Source: Trogon surrucura (lineage: Eukaryota > Chordata > Aves > Trogoniformes > Trogonidae). Taken from it: a stretch of 64,000 nucleotides of DNA. The stretch spans positions 13,683,987-13,747,986 of the forward strand of contig CM036622.1 of assembly GCA_020746105.1 (NCBI GenBank). The letters run 5' to 3'. The position numbers and the translations under genes are program-made. Below the pieces are notes generated by a model, which did no database searches, had not been told where the DNA came from, and saw nothing but the letters and a program-made list of their open reading frames with translations. Numbering within the stretch: the first letter of the stretch is position 1; each line of letters begins with the position of its first letter. Shown here one piece after another: positions 36,092 through 48,000 of this stretch.

Positions 36092-36277
36092 TTAAGTTTG
36101 TACGTCTTGCCATGCCCTCAGACAAATACTGGTTAGCAAACAGATTTCAAAGCCATCTGGACACCTGTACATTTTAGTGCATGGAGGGCAGCAATCACCC
36201 TGCTGCTGTCTCATGTTAGTAATGGTTTTGAAGGGTTCGCAGGCACACCTACATGTCTGTAGGGTACAGCAAGTCAC
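36092..36277 (-). other. Cys-rich 61-codon open frame, unrecognised
   Basis: This minus-strand frame encodes 61 residues with 11 cysteines, in two groups: a CC..C.C.C cluster near the N-terminus and a CCPPC...C.....C....C pattern in the second half. Such density is seen in disulfide-rich secreted domains or metal-binding peptides. There is no signal peptide, no splice or promoter evidence, and the spacing fits no family I can name. Chance is the most likely explanation. Confidence 0.12.
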
Positions 36278-36613
36278 AAGACATTTAGGTATGACCTGTA
36301 GATGAGTAAAGACAAATGTTACGGCTCTAGATGTGAAGCTGATGGTCCTGTTCTTTCAGCACCGGGTGATAGACAATCCATTTTATAGGCATTCGCTGAA
36401 CAGGATCAGTCAAAGGGATGTTTAAACACCTGGGACATTTGACCTATGATTGTGCCACTCCTGAAAGGAAATCTGTCATTCTCAACTGCTCTGTTGCTGC
36501 TCTATCATAGAATCATAGAATGGCCTAGGTTGGAAGGAACCTTAGAGATCATCTAATCCAACCTCCCTGTCATGGGCAGGGACGCCTCTCTACTAGAGCA
36601 GGCTACTCGAGGC

Positions 36614-37207
36614 TCAGTCCAACTTGGCCTTGAACACCTCCAGGGAGAGGGCAGCCACAACATCTCTGGGTACTTTATCCCAAAGTCTTGCCACCCTCGT
36701 ACTGAAGAATTTCTTCCTAAGAGCTAATCTAAATCTACTCTCCTTCAACTTAAACCCATTTCCCCTTGTCCTATCAGTCAATGCTCTTGTAAAAAGTCCC
36801 TCCCCAGACTTCCTGTAGGTTCCCTTCAGGTATTGGAAGGCAGCTGTTGGGTCTCCCCAAAGTCTTCTCTTTTCAAGGCTGAACAATCCCAGCTCCCGCA
36901 GCCTGTCCTAGTAGCAAAGGTGCTTCATGCCCTGGATCATCTTTGTAGCCCTCCTCTGAACACACTCCAACAGTTCTATGTCCCTTTTATGGTGGGGACA
37001 CGAGAACTGGATACAGTATTCGAGGTGGGGTCTCACAAAAGCAGAGTAAGGGGGAAGAATCACCTATCTTGACCTGCTGGCTACACTTCTCCTGATACAT
37101 CCCAGGATGCAGTTGGCCTTCTGGGCTGCATGAGCACACTACCAGCTCATGTTCAGCTTCTCATCAATCAACACCCTCAAATCCTTCTCTTCAGGGCTAC
37201 TCTCAGC
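36614..37207 (-). pseudogene. CR1 ORF2 C-terminal region, with in-frame stops
   Basis: This continues the RT frame of the upstream entry without a net frameshift: 37843 and 36886 are 957 bases apart, a multiple of three. In-frame stops interrupt the thumb region (after NMSW, after SRSR and after HLCY). The last 90 codons (36614-36886) are open and give the typical CR1 C-terminus: FSLEKRRLWGD, AAFQYLKGTYRK, LFTRA, RTRGNGFKLKE and LEVFKAKLD. The stops show long neutral decay after insertion. Confidence 0.92.
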
Positions 37208-37950
37208 CTACTCTGTGCCCAGTTTGTATTTGTGCCTAGGATTGGCCCAACCCAGATGAAGAACCTTGCATTTTGACTTGTTGAAGCTCGTGCAGTTTGC
37301 ACTGTCCCATTTCTCAAACCTATCAAGGTCCCTCTGGATGGCATCTCTTCCCTCAAGTGAGTCCACAGCACCACAGAGCTTGGTGTCATCGGCAAACTTG
37401 CTGAGGGTGCACTCAATGCTGTCGTCCATGTCGCTGACAAAGATGTTGAACAGCACTGGACCCAGAACAGGCCCCTGAGGAACACCGCTTGTCACTGGTC
37501 TCCACGTGGACACTGAGCCGTTGACGACAACTATTTGAGTGCGACCATCCAGCCAGTTCTTTATCCACCAAGTGGTCCATCTGTCAAATCCGTGTCTCTC
37601 CATTTTAGAGACAAGGATGTCATGTGGGACAGTGTGGAACGCCTTGCACAAGTTCAGGAAAATGACATCCGTTGCTTTTCCCCTGTCAACCAGCGCTGTA
37701 GCTTTACCGTAGAAGGCCACTAAATTAGACAGGCACGACTTGCCCCTGGTGAAGCCATGCTGGCTGTCACCAACCACTTCATTATCTTTTATGTGCCTTA
37801 GTACAGCTATCAGGAGAATCTGTTCCATGATTTTGCCTGGCACAGAGGTAAGGCTGACTGGTCTGTAGTTTCCTGGGTTGTCTTTGGTTCCTTTTTTAGA
37901 GATGGGGGTTATGTTCCCCCTTTTCCAGTCTGTGGGAACCTCACCAGACT
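37208..37950 (-). pseudogene. CR1 ORF2 reverse transcriptase palm, inactive
   Basis: In intact CR1 this domain copies the element's RNA into DNA at a nicked target. A 212-codon frame runs from 37843 down to 37208. Upstream, the same frame continues as [16 protein letters not shown], typical CR1 RT, and about 37,916-37,925 a one-base shift in a G/A run separates it from [10 protein letters not shown]. Motif B ([17 protein letters not shown], residues 119-135) and motif C (FADD, 150-153) are present. Motif A is damaged: [11 protein letters not shown] at 62-72 has Asn where the catalytic Asp belongs, and His where a second Asp is usual. The frame ends in a TAG that looks like a mutated TGG (Trp) codon, as RT-like sequence continues beyond it in frame. 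The copy cannot be active. Confidence 0.92.
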
Positions 37951-37956
37951 GCCAGG

Positions 37957-40900
37957 ACTATCAGCCAGCTCTTTCTCACTGGGTCCTTTTTACTGGGTTT
38001 ACATGCTTAAACCATATGATAAAAAGTTAACCATTGCTTAACTTAAAATCTTGATGCCAAGCTGAGCAGAAAGCCAGTTGTAAGCCCAGAAAGCAATGCA
38101 TGGGTTCTGCTTTCCCCCCCTGCCCAGCACCACAAAGAGACATTAGAAATGTCTCCATACTCACATTTTCAGCAGCTCCCCCCAGCTGGCTGAAGGCTTA
38201 ATCTCGTGTTTCCTTCTGAATATGGCTGACGTAGGCCATGACAAATATGGCGCTGGAGCTGTGACAATTTCTGATAATCTCAGCTATTTTTTGTTTCCCT
38301 CAGGAAAAAAATTGATTTGTATTTTATCTGCTTTTGGCAAAAGCAAGCATACAAACAGACAAAACTGCTGCTGTGGAAAGGTGGGGCCCGAAGCCTGCAG
38401 GAAAGCAGTAGATTCTGGCGGAGAGCTTCAGAGAAAGCCCTGAGGCCCAAGGGGTGGGAGCGCTCTTTCAGCATTTCTTGGAGACTTGAAAAGGAAAGGA
38501 CGATGGATTTAATCTCCAGGCAGGTTATTTCTATTAAAGCTCACAAGACAGTAAAGGTAGGGGTGGCTCTGCAAAAAACCTTGTCCCCAGGAGGAGATGC
38601 CAACACAGCTTGATGCTACACATGTGCAGCCTTTAACTCCCAGGCTTTTGGGAGTTAAAGAAGTAAACTGGAGAATCACATTCACTGGCATGAATGCCCA
38701 GTGAAGGATGTACCAGCAGCACAGGGCTCCCAGGGAGCTGTGGGGCAGACCTTGTGGTGAGAATAACAGGTAGCAAAAAAGGCAAGCGGCCGCAGTGGAG
38801 GTGAGCGATGAGATCGTGACCAGGGCTTTCACGGCTGAGGCGTTGAAGCCTGACACCCAGAGCGGTGATAGCCATAGAAATGGTGCACCTCCATGAGGGT
38901 CAGTGGGCCAGAGGAAGAAAGCAGTGGCTTGTCACCTGTGCTGTCACTCACCCTGGCCAAGGGAAGGTTTGTACTATGGCCAACGTGTTCTGGAGGCTGG
39001 TAGCTAGTCATAAGGGATTCTTAATATGCTCTTATTTTCCTTCTAGTTTTTGTTCCCCTCTCTCTTGCTCAATAGATGTCCCACTGTTTAAATCCATGTG
39101 TTTAACACATGGCGTGTGAGGGAAGGAAAAAAGAGTGCTCCATATGCACCCAAGCCATGGGGTTTCTTAGGTTTCTGCGTTTGGAGTTTATGCCAGGGTT
39201 TAAAATCTTCAGTGAGAATTTCCTAAAGGCCCCTCGTGGCTGTCTAAAAGTACCTTGGCAGATGGGTCACACAACTCCACGGCTTGGTGCAAGGCCCACC
39301 CTGCCCAGCAAGGGGGGAGGTCCTGGAGGAGGTCTCCTTGCACACAGCTATTGAGCTCACCAAGTGTTGCTGGAAAAGATCACTTACAGCATGGTCTGTA
39401 ATCAGAGTGATGCTCAGATTTACTGAAATTCCCCTCCTCAAGGGCCAGGGTATTTATCTGAATTCAGTGGGTCCCCATTTGCCTGCTGACAGGACTGTGT
39501 GAATCCTCTATCAACACCTTTTTATTTTTGCAGCAGCAGACTACTTATTGAAGACTAGAAGGGCAAAGCCCTCCAAAACAAAATACCTTGTCAGAGGTTA
39601 AAAAAGCCCAGAAACTAATTAAAATAAATAAATAAGGACATGGTGAGAATGTTTGCCTACAAGGCAGGTTCTTGCAGGCTGTATTTTTCAACATTCCAGA
39701 AAATAACCATTGGATTATTTTTTTTTTCCAAGCATCCGCTTGCAAAGTCCTTTCAGTAGCACGGTAGTTTCTCTTAAACATTTAGCGTGTCGTTGTTTGC
39801 AAAAAGAGAGTGAATATTTTCTTTGCACATTCTAAATTATTTGAAGTTTTTTGCTAAAATAACAAACTAGTGCTCACCTTAGCCAAACCCACAAATATTT
39901 GTACAATTATACAGCAAGCTTTGTAGTCAGAGTAGAAAAAGCATTCTCTTGTATTTTGTGGCGCCAAGCAGATATTTTTTTGTCCCATTAGATTAAGTTA
40001 GATTAACCAGTCAGATAAGAAGAGCAGCACTGAATGTATTAAACAATAAATTAAAGCCTACGTTTTTAGGAATGCTTAATTCATTAGCCTTGATATTTGG
40101 AAAGACTGAAATGCTGTGGAGGTGGGACAGAGATAAGGTCTGGCAATTATATCTATGGGTTTTAGAGGATTAGAGAGGCAACTGTAGCAAGCAGGTGGGT
40201 CAAAACTGAGTGAATAGGAAGAAAGCAAGGTGGCATGCTACCTTCAGCTGTGCCTCTTAGGCCTTATGTAAGTTATTGTTAGGTAAGCAACCTGAACTCA
40301 CTCTTCCTTGGGTTTCTGTCCACTGCAGGCAGCTGGGAAGAAGGTAGAGGTGTGAATAAAACAGGTTAAAAAGGGAAAGGAGAGAGATGAACTGTTTCCT
40401 CCACCCTGAGCAGACGCAAGAATTGCTCTGCAGGTGAGGACACTGTGTCAGTGGGCAGGTTTCAGGAGAGGATTGACATGCCAAGAAGCTCCTGGTAGGG
40501 AGACAGTTTTCTGCACAAGGAAGCGGGGATCCTGCATGGTCGGCATGCAGCAATGCGTGTGTGGATCCTGCCTCCCCCAGCCTGCAGGTCACCCCTTTGG
40601 CAAAGACCCTCCTCACTGGAGCAGGACAGCAGTGGGATTTGGGTTGTGTGTCAGTTCCCACTTAGTTTACCCTTTTCTGTCATGACTGAGAGGTGAGAAA
40701 GGGGGTTGCTGACCATCAGAAGTGAATGTGCTATTTTATGTATGATACATCATCCCTTTACTGATAGACATAACTTTCTGTCTCTCTAATTCACTATGGA
40801 GAAGTGAAGGCCAAATATTTCAAAAGTACTTTAAAAGGATGCATGTAGCTGATAAAAAAGACATAACCCCTTTCCCTCAAACCCCCAGCCTCAAAGAAAT

Positions 40901-41019
40901 GCTGCTATTATGTGGAAAGTGTTGACATACTAGAAACTGTTCCATTGCTTCAATATAGAATTTCAGCCTTTTTGTTTCTAGGGATATTTTCATAAAGACG
41001 TGGTCTTTATTGCTTGAGA
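37957..41019. other. Gene-free DNA, slightly GC-richer at 38.3-39.4 kb
   Basis: The 38.3-39.4 kb part has more C+G and hence longer overlapping frames (38317-38613, 38509-38856, 39109-39502), none with a known domain. 40257-40661 (minus, 134 codons) is another frame without domain support. About 39,960-40,120 is AT-rich with GATA-like and TAAT cores and may be regulatory. No exon is called. Confidence 0.5.
38631..38660. repeat. Perfect 12-bp inverted repeat (hairpin)
   Basis: CTTTAACTCCCA (38631-38642) and its exact reverse complement TGGGAGTTAAAG (38649-38660) flank a 6-base loop, GGCTTT. There is no T-run after it and no gene next to it, so it is not a terminator. A 12-bp perfect stem with so small a loop is uncommon by chance. 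Confidence 0.85.
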
Positions 41020-41169
41020 GATCATCTGCTCCTGCTGCTTATTCATCACTTGCAGCCATATAACACACAGTCCTCTGTGACATCATAATCATCTCCAGAG
41101 CAACTAATTATGATGCCACAATCACAGGAGTGACTTCAAGTGAGGAATAAGCAGCAGGAGCAAATGAAC
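41020..41169. repeat. Long imperfect inverted repeat (hairpin element 1)
   Basis: The outer arms 41027-41055 and 41134-41162 are reverse complements at 27 of 29 positions. The inner arms 41078-41089 and 41107-41118 match at 11 of 12 around a loop of 17 bases. Between them a 22-base and a 15-base segment pair only partly. Weaker pairing extends the outer ends by several bases. The full structure spans about 140 bp. It could be a miniature inverted-repeat transposon or one of the ancient hairpin-shaped repeats kept as conserved non-coding DNA in vertebrates. I see no target-site duplication. Confidence 0.85.
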
Positions 41170-41339
41170 TTGCTAAGTAACAAATAGTCTGTTTTCAGGC
41201 AAATGTCCCTAGTAATAAAATAGGAGGAGGGGGGAAACCTACAGAAAACATGACACACGGCCAGAAACGTTAGTAAATAGAACATTTAACAAAGTTTTCA
41301 CAAACGCCTCTTTGATGTCACATGCTGTAACTAGTTTCT

Positions 41340-41450
41340 CTGGGCCAAATTCTGAAGAAAAAAACCTGGCTTAGCTCCAACGATTTGAGTCACTTGTACC
41401 GGCAAAGAAACGAAATGCACCAGGTTACCTCAGGTTTGCCCCAGTGCAAC
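41340..41450 (-). mobile_element. Probable ancient amniote LINE (CR1/L3-type) tail
   Basis: The block opens with GGGCCAAATTCTGAAG and continues through 'ctggcttagctcc', 'gagtcacttgta' and 'tgccccagtgcaac'. In reverse complement this order (ending CAGAATTTGGCCC) resembles the tail of old CR1/L3-class repeats found across reptiles and birds. It is diverged and the ends are approximate. It lies between the two hairpin elements. Confidence 0.45.
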
Positions 41451-41925
41451 TAAACCTACTATGGAAATAGAATTAAAGTGATATCACAAGAGGCTTCTAC
41501 ATTGAGATTAGGCAAAACACAAGACGATTGGAAGTGATAATTCTCAAACAACAACGCCTTTAAACTGATTTAGTTAAAATTTGGCTTTGTAGAGTTAATG
41601 GTTACACACACTTAAGCAGGAAAGAGAAACCATCCTTTCACCTGTCTAACAAGGCTACCATAATCTTGAAAATATGTCCCTGAATAAGAAGATTAAAATG
41701 GCAATGGCAACTATGGCAAGAAAATACCGTGACAAACCTCAAGTTTCTTGTGGATCCGCTTGGTTTTAAATCAAGGACAAAAAAAAAAAAAGAAAAAGAT
41801 TTTTTGGAGAATGAAGACCGGGTGAAGAAGCAGTGCGGCTGCTTATTTCTATATCTTTTTTTTTTTTAATTTACAGAAAGTATACTCTATATTGAACAAC
41901 AACAGATGTCCTAGGAGTGAATGCA

Positions 41926-42019
41926 GGGCCGTAATTCACTCTCAAGGCTCTGCTGCTGTTCATAAACCGCTCAGGCGCTGTCTGACATCGGCAGAGTCCC
42001 GCAAGTGAATTACAGCCCC
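41926..42019. repeat. Imperfect inverted repeat (hairpin element 2)
   Basis: The left arm 41926-41955 and right arm 41991-42019 are reverse complements over about 27-30 bases, including AATTCACT against AGTGAATT and GGCTCTGC against GCAGAGTC. Roughly 20 of 27 core positions pair, and the intervening loop is about 35 bases. It lies 0.8 kb from hairpin element 1 and may belong to the same class of ancient element. Confidence 0.75.
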
Positions 42020-45000
42020 CTACCCGCACTGGGGCCATACATTATTGGATGCAACGGGCAGCCAAGACAGGGTTGGCTCATGTCACCAACTGGTTTGCAG
42101 GCAGACTAGTAGTGAAGTAACAATTTTTATTTGTTGGAAGTGTATTTTCTAAACACCTTTGTTACTTGTGGGATAATTCGGAAACAAGTGTTGGTGTTGC
42201 AGAGTTGGCTGCATTAACTTTGGGATTTGCTGCTAGAGTAGAAGCAAGGCACTTTGAGAAGCCTGTTAAACCTCCAGGAGAGCATGATGTCTGAATTTTA
42301 TTCCTTTCCGCCTGTGCAACACCATGAGAGTAGGAAAGGACATTAGTGCCCACAAAATGGTCTGGGGAACAGGTGTTAGAGCCAATGGCAGGTTAAAATA
42401 GACCTGGAGGCTCCAAGAAATAGCCATTTCCCAACTACCGGAGAATAGCCCAGATGGTAGATATTCTGATATCAGTGAATCTTTAATACTATCTCATAAA
42501 GATTTAAAATGCAGTTCAATTTCATCACAGTTATAAACTCACATCTTACAGTCATACCAAAAGCTCCCTTAATACAATATGGCTGCTTGCACTAAAAGGA
42601 ACTTAAGCTAAGGATCACTAGTAAATCATTTGGTTTATGCTCAGTTTCTCTGAAAAACTATATCCCAGATGTAGTAACTTTGTTCTCAGTATTTTTCTTC
42701 TGGGATTTAAGTAACCCACAATCCCTTCTCATTTTACCAGATATCTAAAATGCTACATATTGCAAGAAAATGTAACCAGAATTCTTCACTTGAAAGGAAT
42801 ATTCAGTTTATTTGAGAATCCTTAATATCTGCAGAAAAGCCTCCCCCACCCTTCAAAAAAGCCTTTACTACCACTCCTGTCCCCAAGTCCCATTGCCACA
42901 TCTCCCATAATTACCAACCCCCAGAGGCTGATTTTGAAGCCATCTATTTGGAACAGGCACAGCTGAAAGGAGTGGGAGGAGAGCAGTGACTCAGCACTAC
43001 AGAGTATAGTGCAGTTTGCTTTCTTTTTATTTCCAGATCACCGTTAAGGATTTAGCCAGAAAGGTTAAAATGAGCAATATGGCAAGAATCAAGGTAAAAG
43101 TTAGAACTGTAAAGAAAATTATTTTTTGTTGTTGTTGTTTACTTGTTTTGTTGTGGTTTTGTTTTTTTTTCATTTGCAAAGCATTGGTGAAGGATTGGAC
43201 GATAAAAGCCTACCTTTTAGGTGAATCTATTAATATGGGCTTGGAATAAAGTAGGGAAACCCTGTAACAGCTATTATAAACATGTTGAAGAGTTATATTT
43301 TAACTACTTCTTTGTTTCCAACACAAAGGAGCTAGTGTTTGGAAGAGGAAAGAAATAGTATGCTAATGTAATTCATGGTTAGATGATACAAAGTCAAAAG
43401 AAGTTGCAAATCTGAGTGAAGATAGAAAAATTACAATAGGCTATAGAGAGGCTGGAAGCATTGGCAAAAACAGCATAAAGGGATTCAGTGTGGGGAAAAA
43501 CAGTAGCTCAGATGGAACAATAGAGGCAAGTGATCCAGAACATTGAAATTCAATGGAAAGCAAAAATATGGAAAGCAATTGCTCTGTAAAAAAGGAAATG
43601 TTGTTACTGGGCAGTAATTAGATATGGGTATGAATTGCAAATAAATAACCAAAAACAAAGAAAAAGGAGGACAAGTGCAGTATCAGGCTGTATATGTCAA
43701 AGTGCAGCACGAGCAGAGACAGTGGTTCTGAAGACACTGTGTTTGGGTTGACTCTTTCCTTCTGAATGTCACAGCAAAGGGAAAAAAAAAAAGCCCTATA
43801 AAGACATTAACTTCGCTGAGTCTTTTTGTGAGGAACTTCAGAACTTCAGAACTGTTTTATCCTTTATCCTCAAATGTCTTACAGTAAGGGAGGGACTATT
43901 CCACTTAGATTTGAGAAATGCTTTTGCCCAAACTGAGTCTAATAGAGGCAAATTTGTTGGATCACCCCAAGGCCTGGCTCTACCCATCCATGTGCAAGTG
44001 CCGAATGCTCTTCTAGGTACCTCTGTTATTAAATAGCTTCTCTGCTGACATCCCCATACAAACCATTACTGTGGGGGGTTTTCTGTCTTGAAGAAATACA
44101 CTAGTCTCAAACCAGTCATCTGCATGTTAAGCCGTATTTAGAACAAATCATTTTAAAGCAAAACAACAACAAAAACAACAAAAGAGCCATGCTGATTTTT
44201 TTCTAGATTTTTAACAAAATGTTTGATGTTGTAGAGATTTCTAAACAATTAATGTGAAATTGGGGATTGTTGTTCCCATGATTTATTTACCATCTATAAA
44301 GAACTCAGCTGTGGTGCTGCTGCTGTTGCTACTTTTCTCTCTGCGTTTCAAGTTGAAAACTGGTAAGCTCTTTGCTGGGGCTTGTTTCTGTTGAATTACA
44401 GTGTGCTGGAACTGCAAGTTCCAAGCTATAACTGTGTGAAACAGTTGTTGCAACAAAGGACATGCAGAAATGCTGGCTTGGGGTCTTTTTTGCTTCTTTC
44501 TCTTCTTCTCTTCCTAATATATTGTGTAACCTTGGGAAGGCCTGAAGAGTTGTGATTTTAAACATTGTTTGCTTTTGCGGTAAGGAAGGTCATGCTGTTC
44601 CCCCATGAGGAACAGGCAGACCACCTGTAGTATCCAAGGGCTGTTTCTTATGGACACTGTTCTCCGAGTCTATTCAACGCTCACTACTTGCACCTAAATG
44701 ACTCTTCCTCACAGGTCATTTCCTCTTGCATGCTTCATGCCCCCCTCTAGAAAATTGCAGCAGTGAACTTGTGATGCGTCATTTGTGTCTAAAAAGTGTG
44801 AAACACACAAAGCAAGGCAAATACCCAATTTTCTTTGGAGCACTGTGGTATTGCTGTCCAAAATGTGATTTTCTACAGAGGAAGAAAATGTCTAGGCTGC
44901 GGCAAATGCAAAGGATAGCTTGCAGGATGCACTGAGATTTTGTTCTGTACAGCTTAATAGAAAAAGAGTTGTGCTGTCAGTGATGCATTTAAAATGAGTT

Positions 45001-48000
45001 TAAGTAGTGGGCAATGTTTTCATGTCCCATCTTAGCTGAACCGCTGTTATTCTGCTCCAGTTCAACCCATCTCAGTGGCGGAGGGAGGGAGGCAGCCTGG
45101 TCGTGGGCCTGCTGCAGACCACACTGACCCTTCAGCCTCACCTCTAGTAGATTCCCCTGGGCCACTTCAGGCAAGAAATCTCTGTCGCGGCTTAAGAGAC
45201 TTCTTTGGTTACTACTTTCATCTGGATCTGCAAATGTTGAGCCGCTTTCATTGCACTTTCTTTTCGAAAAGGCAAATCTCAGAGGGCAGAGCTAGCTGCC
45301 GGGCCCCAGCTGCTTGCTCCAGCCAGAGTCCACACGCCTGATAAGCACCTCAACTACCGCACTTAGTTCCTCCTACATTTTCTCAGTTTCCCAAGGGGAA
45401 CCAGTTGACCGACTGGTTTCTGCCTATATATGGGATAGAGGGAAGCAATGCAGAGATTTGTGGCAGAACACAGAGGGAAGGAAGATATTTTGATTGTCTG
45501 TGCTTTCCTCAGCTAGAAGAACTTTTTTTTTTTTTTTTAACCACTGTTACTAAGAATCCTGTTTCCCCTGTCACTTGTTTTAATACTGTAGGGCTGCTTT
45601 TAATGGTGGCAATGTAGCCAGAATTAGATCTAATAACAGCCTTCGTATAGAGAACCATAGATGCGGTACCACATAAATAAACCAGACTGGGTATTCTACA
45701 AAATTGTAAAAATGAAATAAGGAAGGTGTGAAGTTAGGGGTTGATTTATATGTGGAAAACTAGTGCCAAGAATATTGTTATGGGCCTGACTCCTAGAGGC
45801 AAGATTTGTTAGCAGAAACTGTCTCTAAATATTTATGCTCAGCTAAATAATTGCTAAATAATTCCAGTTCTCAGCTGGAAATTCAGGATCAGGCCTAGCC
45901 CAAATGGGTGGCTGACTAGCGTGGTACATCGGTATTTTATACAGCAGTCCACTTACTCAATGACACTTGTAACTTCTGGGATATAATTAATCTCCTATTT
46001 TATAAAGTGCTCTTCATGGCCTGTCATTGGAACACTTCTTTTAGAAGTATTTCTTTAAAATAAATGAAGCACTTAAAAGCAATATATTCGGTGTTATTTA
46101 TTTGAGAATTAGTGAAGAAAGTTGTGCTTTTCTGCTCTGATTGTGTACTCTGCTTTGCATGAACTCTGTTTTTGTCAGTTAACAACTTTGTGTGTGAGAG
46201 TGAGATTATGCTATTACAGTCATTATTTAGGCTTCCGCAGCTTAGGGACAAGATTTTTTTTAATGTTCTTTTTACCATGTTGGCTAATACTTACTGTGCT
46301 CAAGATTAATGGTGGGCTCCCTGTAAGGAGTTTTTTATGGAGAGACTCTAGAAGAAATTACCTCTTATGAACATACAGGGAAGAGAGAGCCTCATCACTC
46401 AATGCAGCTGGGAGACAGACATCTACAGTACAATATTCTTGTATTTTCTTCATCTCAGAGCAGTGTTACAGTGATGTGGCAAAGGGGACTATTTTGAGTT
46501 TATGATCATGAAACAAAGAAACATTTTAAAGGGACCTTGTCAATATTGGGAATTCTGATATTGGTACAGGCCCTCCAGTGGACTGGCTTTTGGTTACCTC
46601 TGTCCTCTCCCTAGACCTCTTCTTCCACCCCACAAGACCCCTTCTGTAAATCTGTTGAAATAACCTACTGTTGGGATTTGTAAAAAAAAAACTGAACGCA
46701 GCAAAAGGGAGAAGAATTACTCTTGGGGAATTAGGACAGGATGCCAGGACCTGGGAATGAGCAGTGGGCATCATGGGCTATTCTACATACGTGCTGCAGG
46801 ATCTGAGGGCAAGGGATATCAAACGGTGTGCTTGCAACATCAGTGAGTCAATGGCTTAACATTTTTTAGAATTGAGCCCTCATCCTCAGAGGTGAAATGG
46901 TGCTGATCTCTCTTGAAAATCAGATGCTAGGAAGAAGACACATTTTTCCCTAATAGAGGCTGGGAGATTCATTCAGGCTTTCCTGTGCTTTGATCTGTAG
47001 CTCTGACACCACCAGACTTTTGGGCAAACATGCCATGTGTTGCCGCAGTCAAACCAAAATCTTTCCTTGATCCCTTTTCTGAAGTGCTGAACTTCCAGAA
47101 GTACTCCCTCTTCGAAGGAGAGAGAGATGGTTCTGCAATGGTAACAAATGACTGGTCAAAAAATGCACCCTAAAAATTTAAGACTCCATCTTCTGGACTC
47201 TAAGACATTATCAGATTTATGGGAGATAAGAAATCTTGTATCGCCGACATGTACAAAGCAGCACCTATCTTCTGAAACAGATGTATTTTGAATATTTATG
47301 CAGAAACAGCTCCTTTATGCATTTTCAAATGTTCCTGATCTAGTTTAATCAATTAAAACAACATTAAATGCATTTGAATATCTCAGCTCTTTCTCTTATC
47401 AATATAATTCTCAAATGTTTTCTTTTCAGAGCCCAAGGTGATGAAAAATAGATTCATTTACTCTATTACTTCTTATAATTGTGGCTCCAAGAATTTTTTT
47501 CCCTAATTTTGAAGCCACAAGAAGACTTTATGTGGCTCTAAAACTGCTGTTGGTTTTCATACCACAATACTCAAGGGCATATCTCTCCTTCAGGCTGCTA
47601 TTGTTTGCAATCTGGTGATAAAGGCACACTTGATAAAACTCTTTTAATGATGTTAATATTAATACTTTAGTGGAATACTTTATCCTCTAGTAATAGCTTT
47701 AAAGAGTTTGTTGAGATTTTGTCATCTCATACATTTTAATAGAAAATTAGGTTTGTGATTAACAAGAAAAATATATCTACCTGTTACTTTACTTTACTTA
47801 CAGTGTCATATAACGGCTGCCAGTGGAATAATGTATACCTTGCACCATATGTAGCTCAGCACTCATGGTGAATACTTGATGTCTCAGACAGAAAGTGAGG
47901 TGCAAACTAGTTATGAGCATTAGCATAGGCCACGCTGTTCTGTGTCAGTCCCTCAGGAAGCTCTGCACAGAAGTAATCTGCTCTGAGGTCAGGGTGCGAA

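Larger units (their letters stand above)
30881..36503. other. Gene-free AT-rich DNA with minor tandem repeats
   Basis: No gene was recognised. Small tandem repeats at 32547-32587 and 34046-34085 and an ATT-rich tract at 35437-35490 are listed separately. The stretch 33,000-33,450 is AT-rich with few simple repeats and could be conserved non-coding DNA, though this cannot be shown without alignment. The minus-strand frame at 36092-36277 is unusually Cys-rich and is discussed in the findings. Confidence 0.55.
36504..37956 (-). mobile_element. CR1 LINE, 5'-truncated, minus strand
   Basis: A single CR1 retrotransposon of about 1.45 kb lies in reverse orientation. Its 3' end is at 36504, where two ATTCTATG octamers appear in reverse complement (ATCATAGAATCATAGAAT), followed by the complement of the ggtcccttccaac 3' block. 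Moving to higher coordinates come the 3' UTR, the C-terminal region of ORF2 (36614-36886) and the reverse-transcriptase palm (37208-37950). The 5' part, including the endonuclease and ORF1, is missing, as in most CR1 copies. The 5' break is near 37956, inside the RT domain. The two shorter CR1 tails at 4.4 and 8.1 kb are separate insertions in the opposite orientation. Confidence 0.96.

Noticed and set aside
38631-38660. Hairpin read as a transcription terminator
   Set aside because: No U-tract after the stem, and intrinsic terminators of this kind are bacterial; the window is vertebrate.
40257-40661. 134-codon minus-strand frame
   Set aside because: No domain; overlapped by an 83-codon plus-strand frame at 40434-40685.
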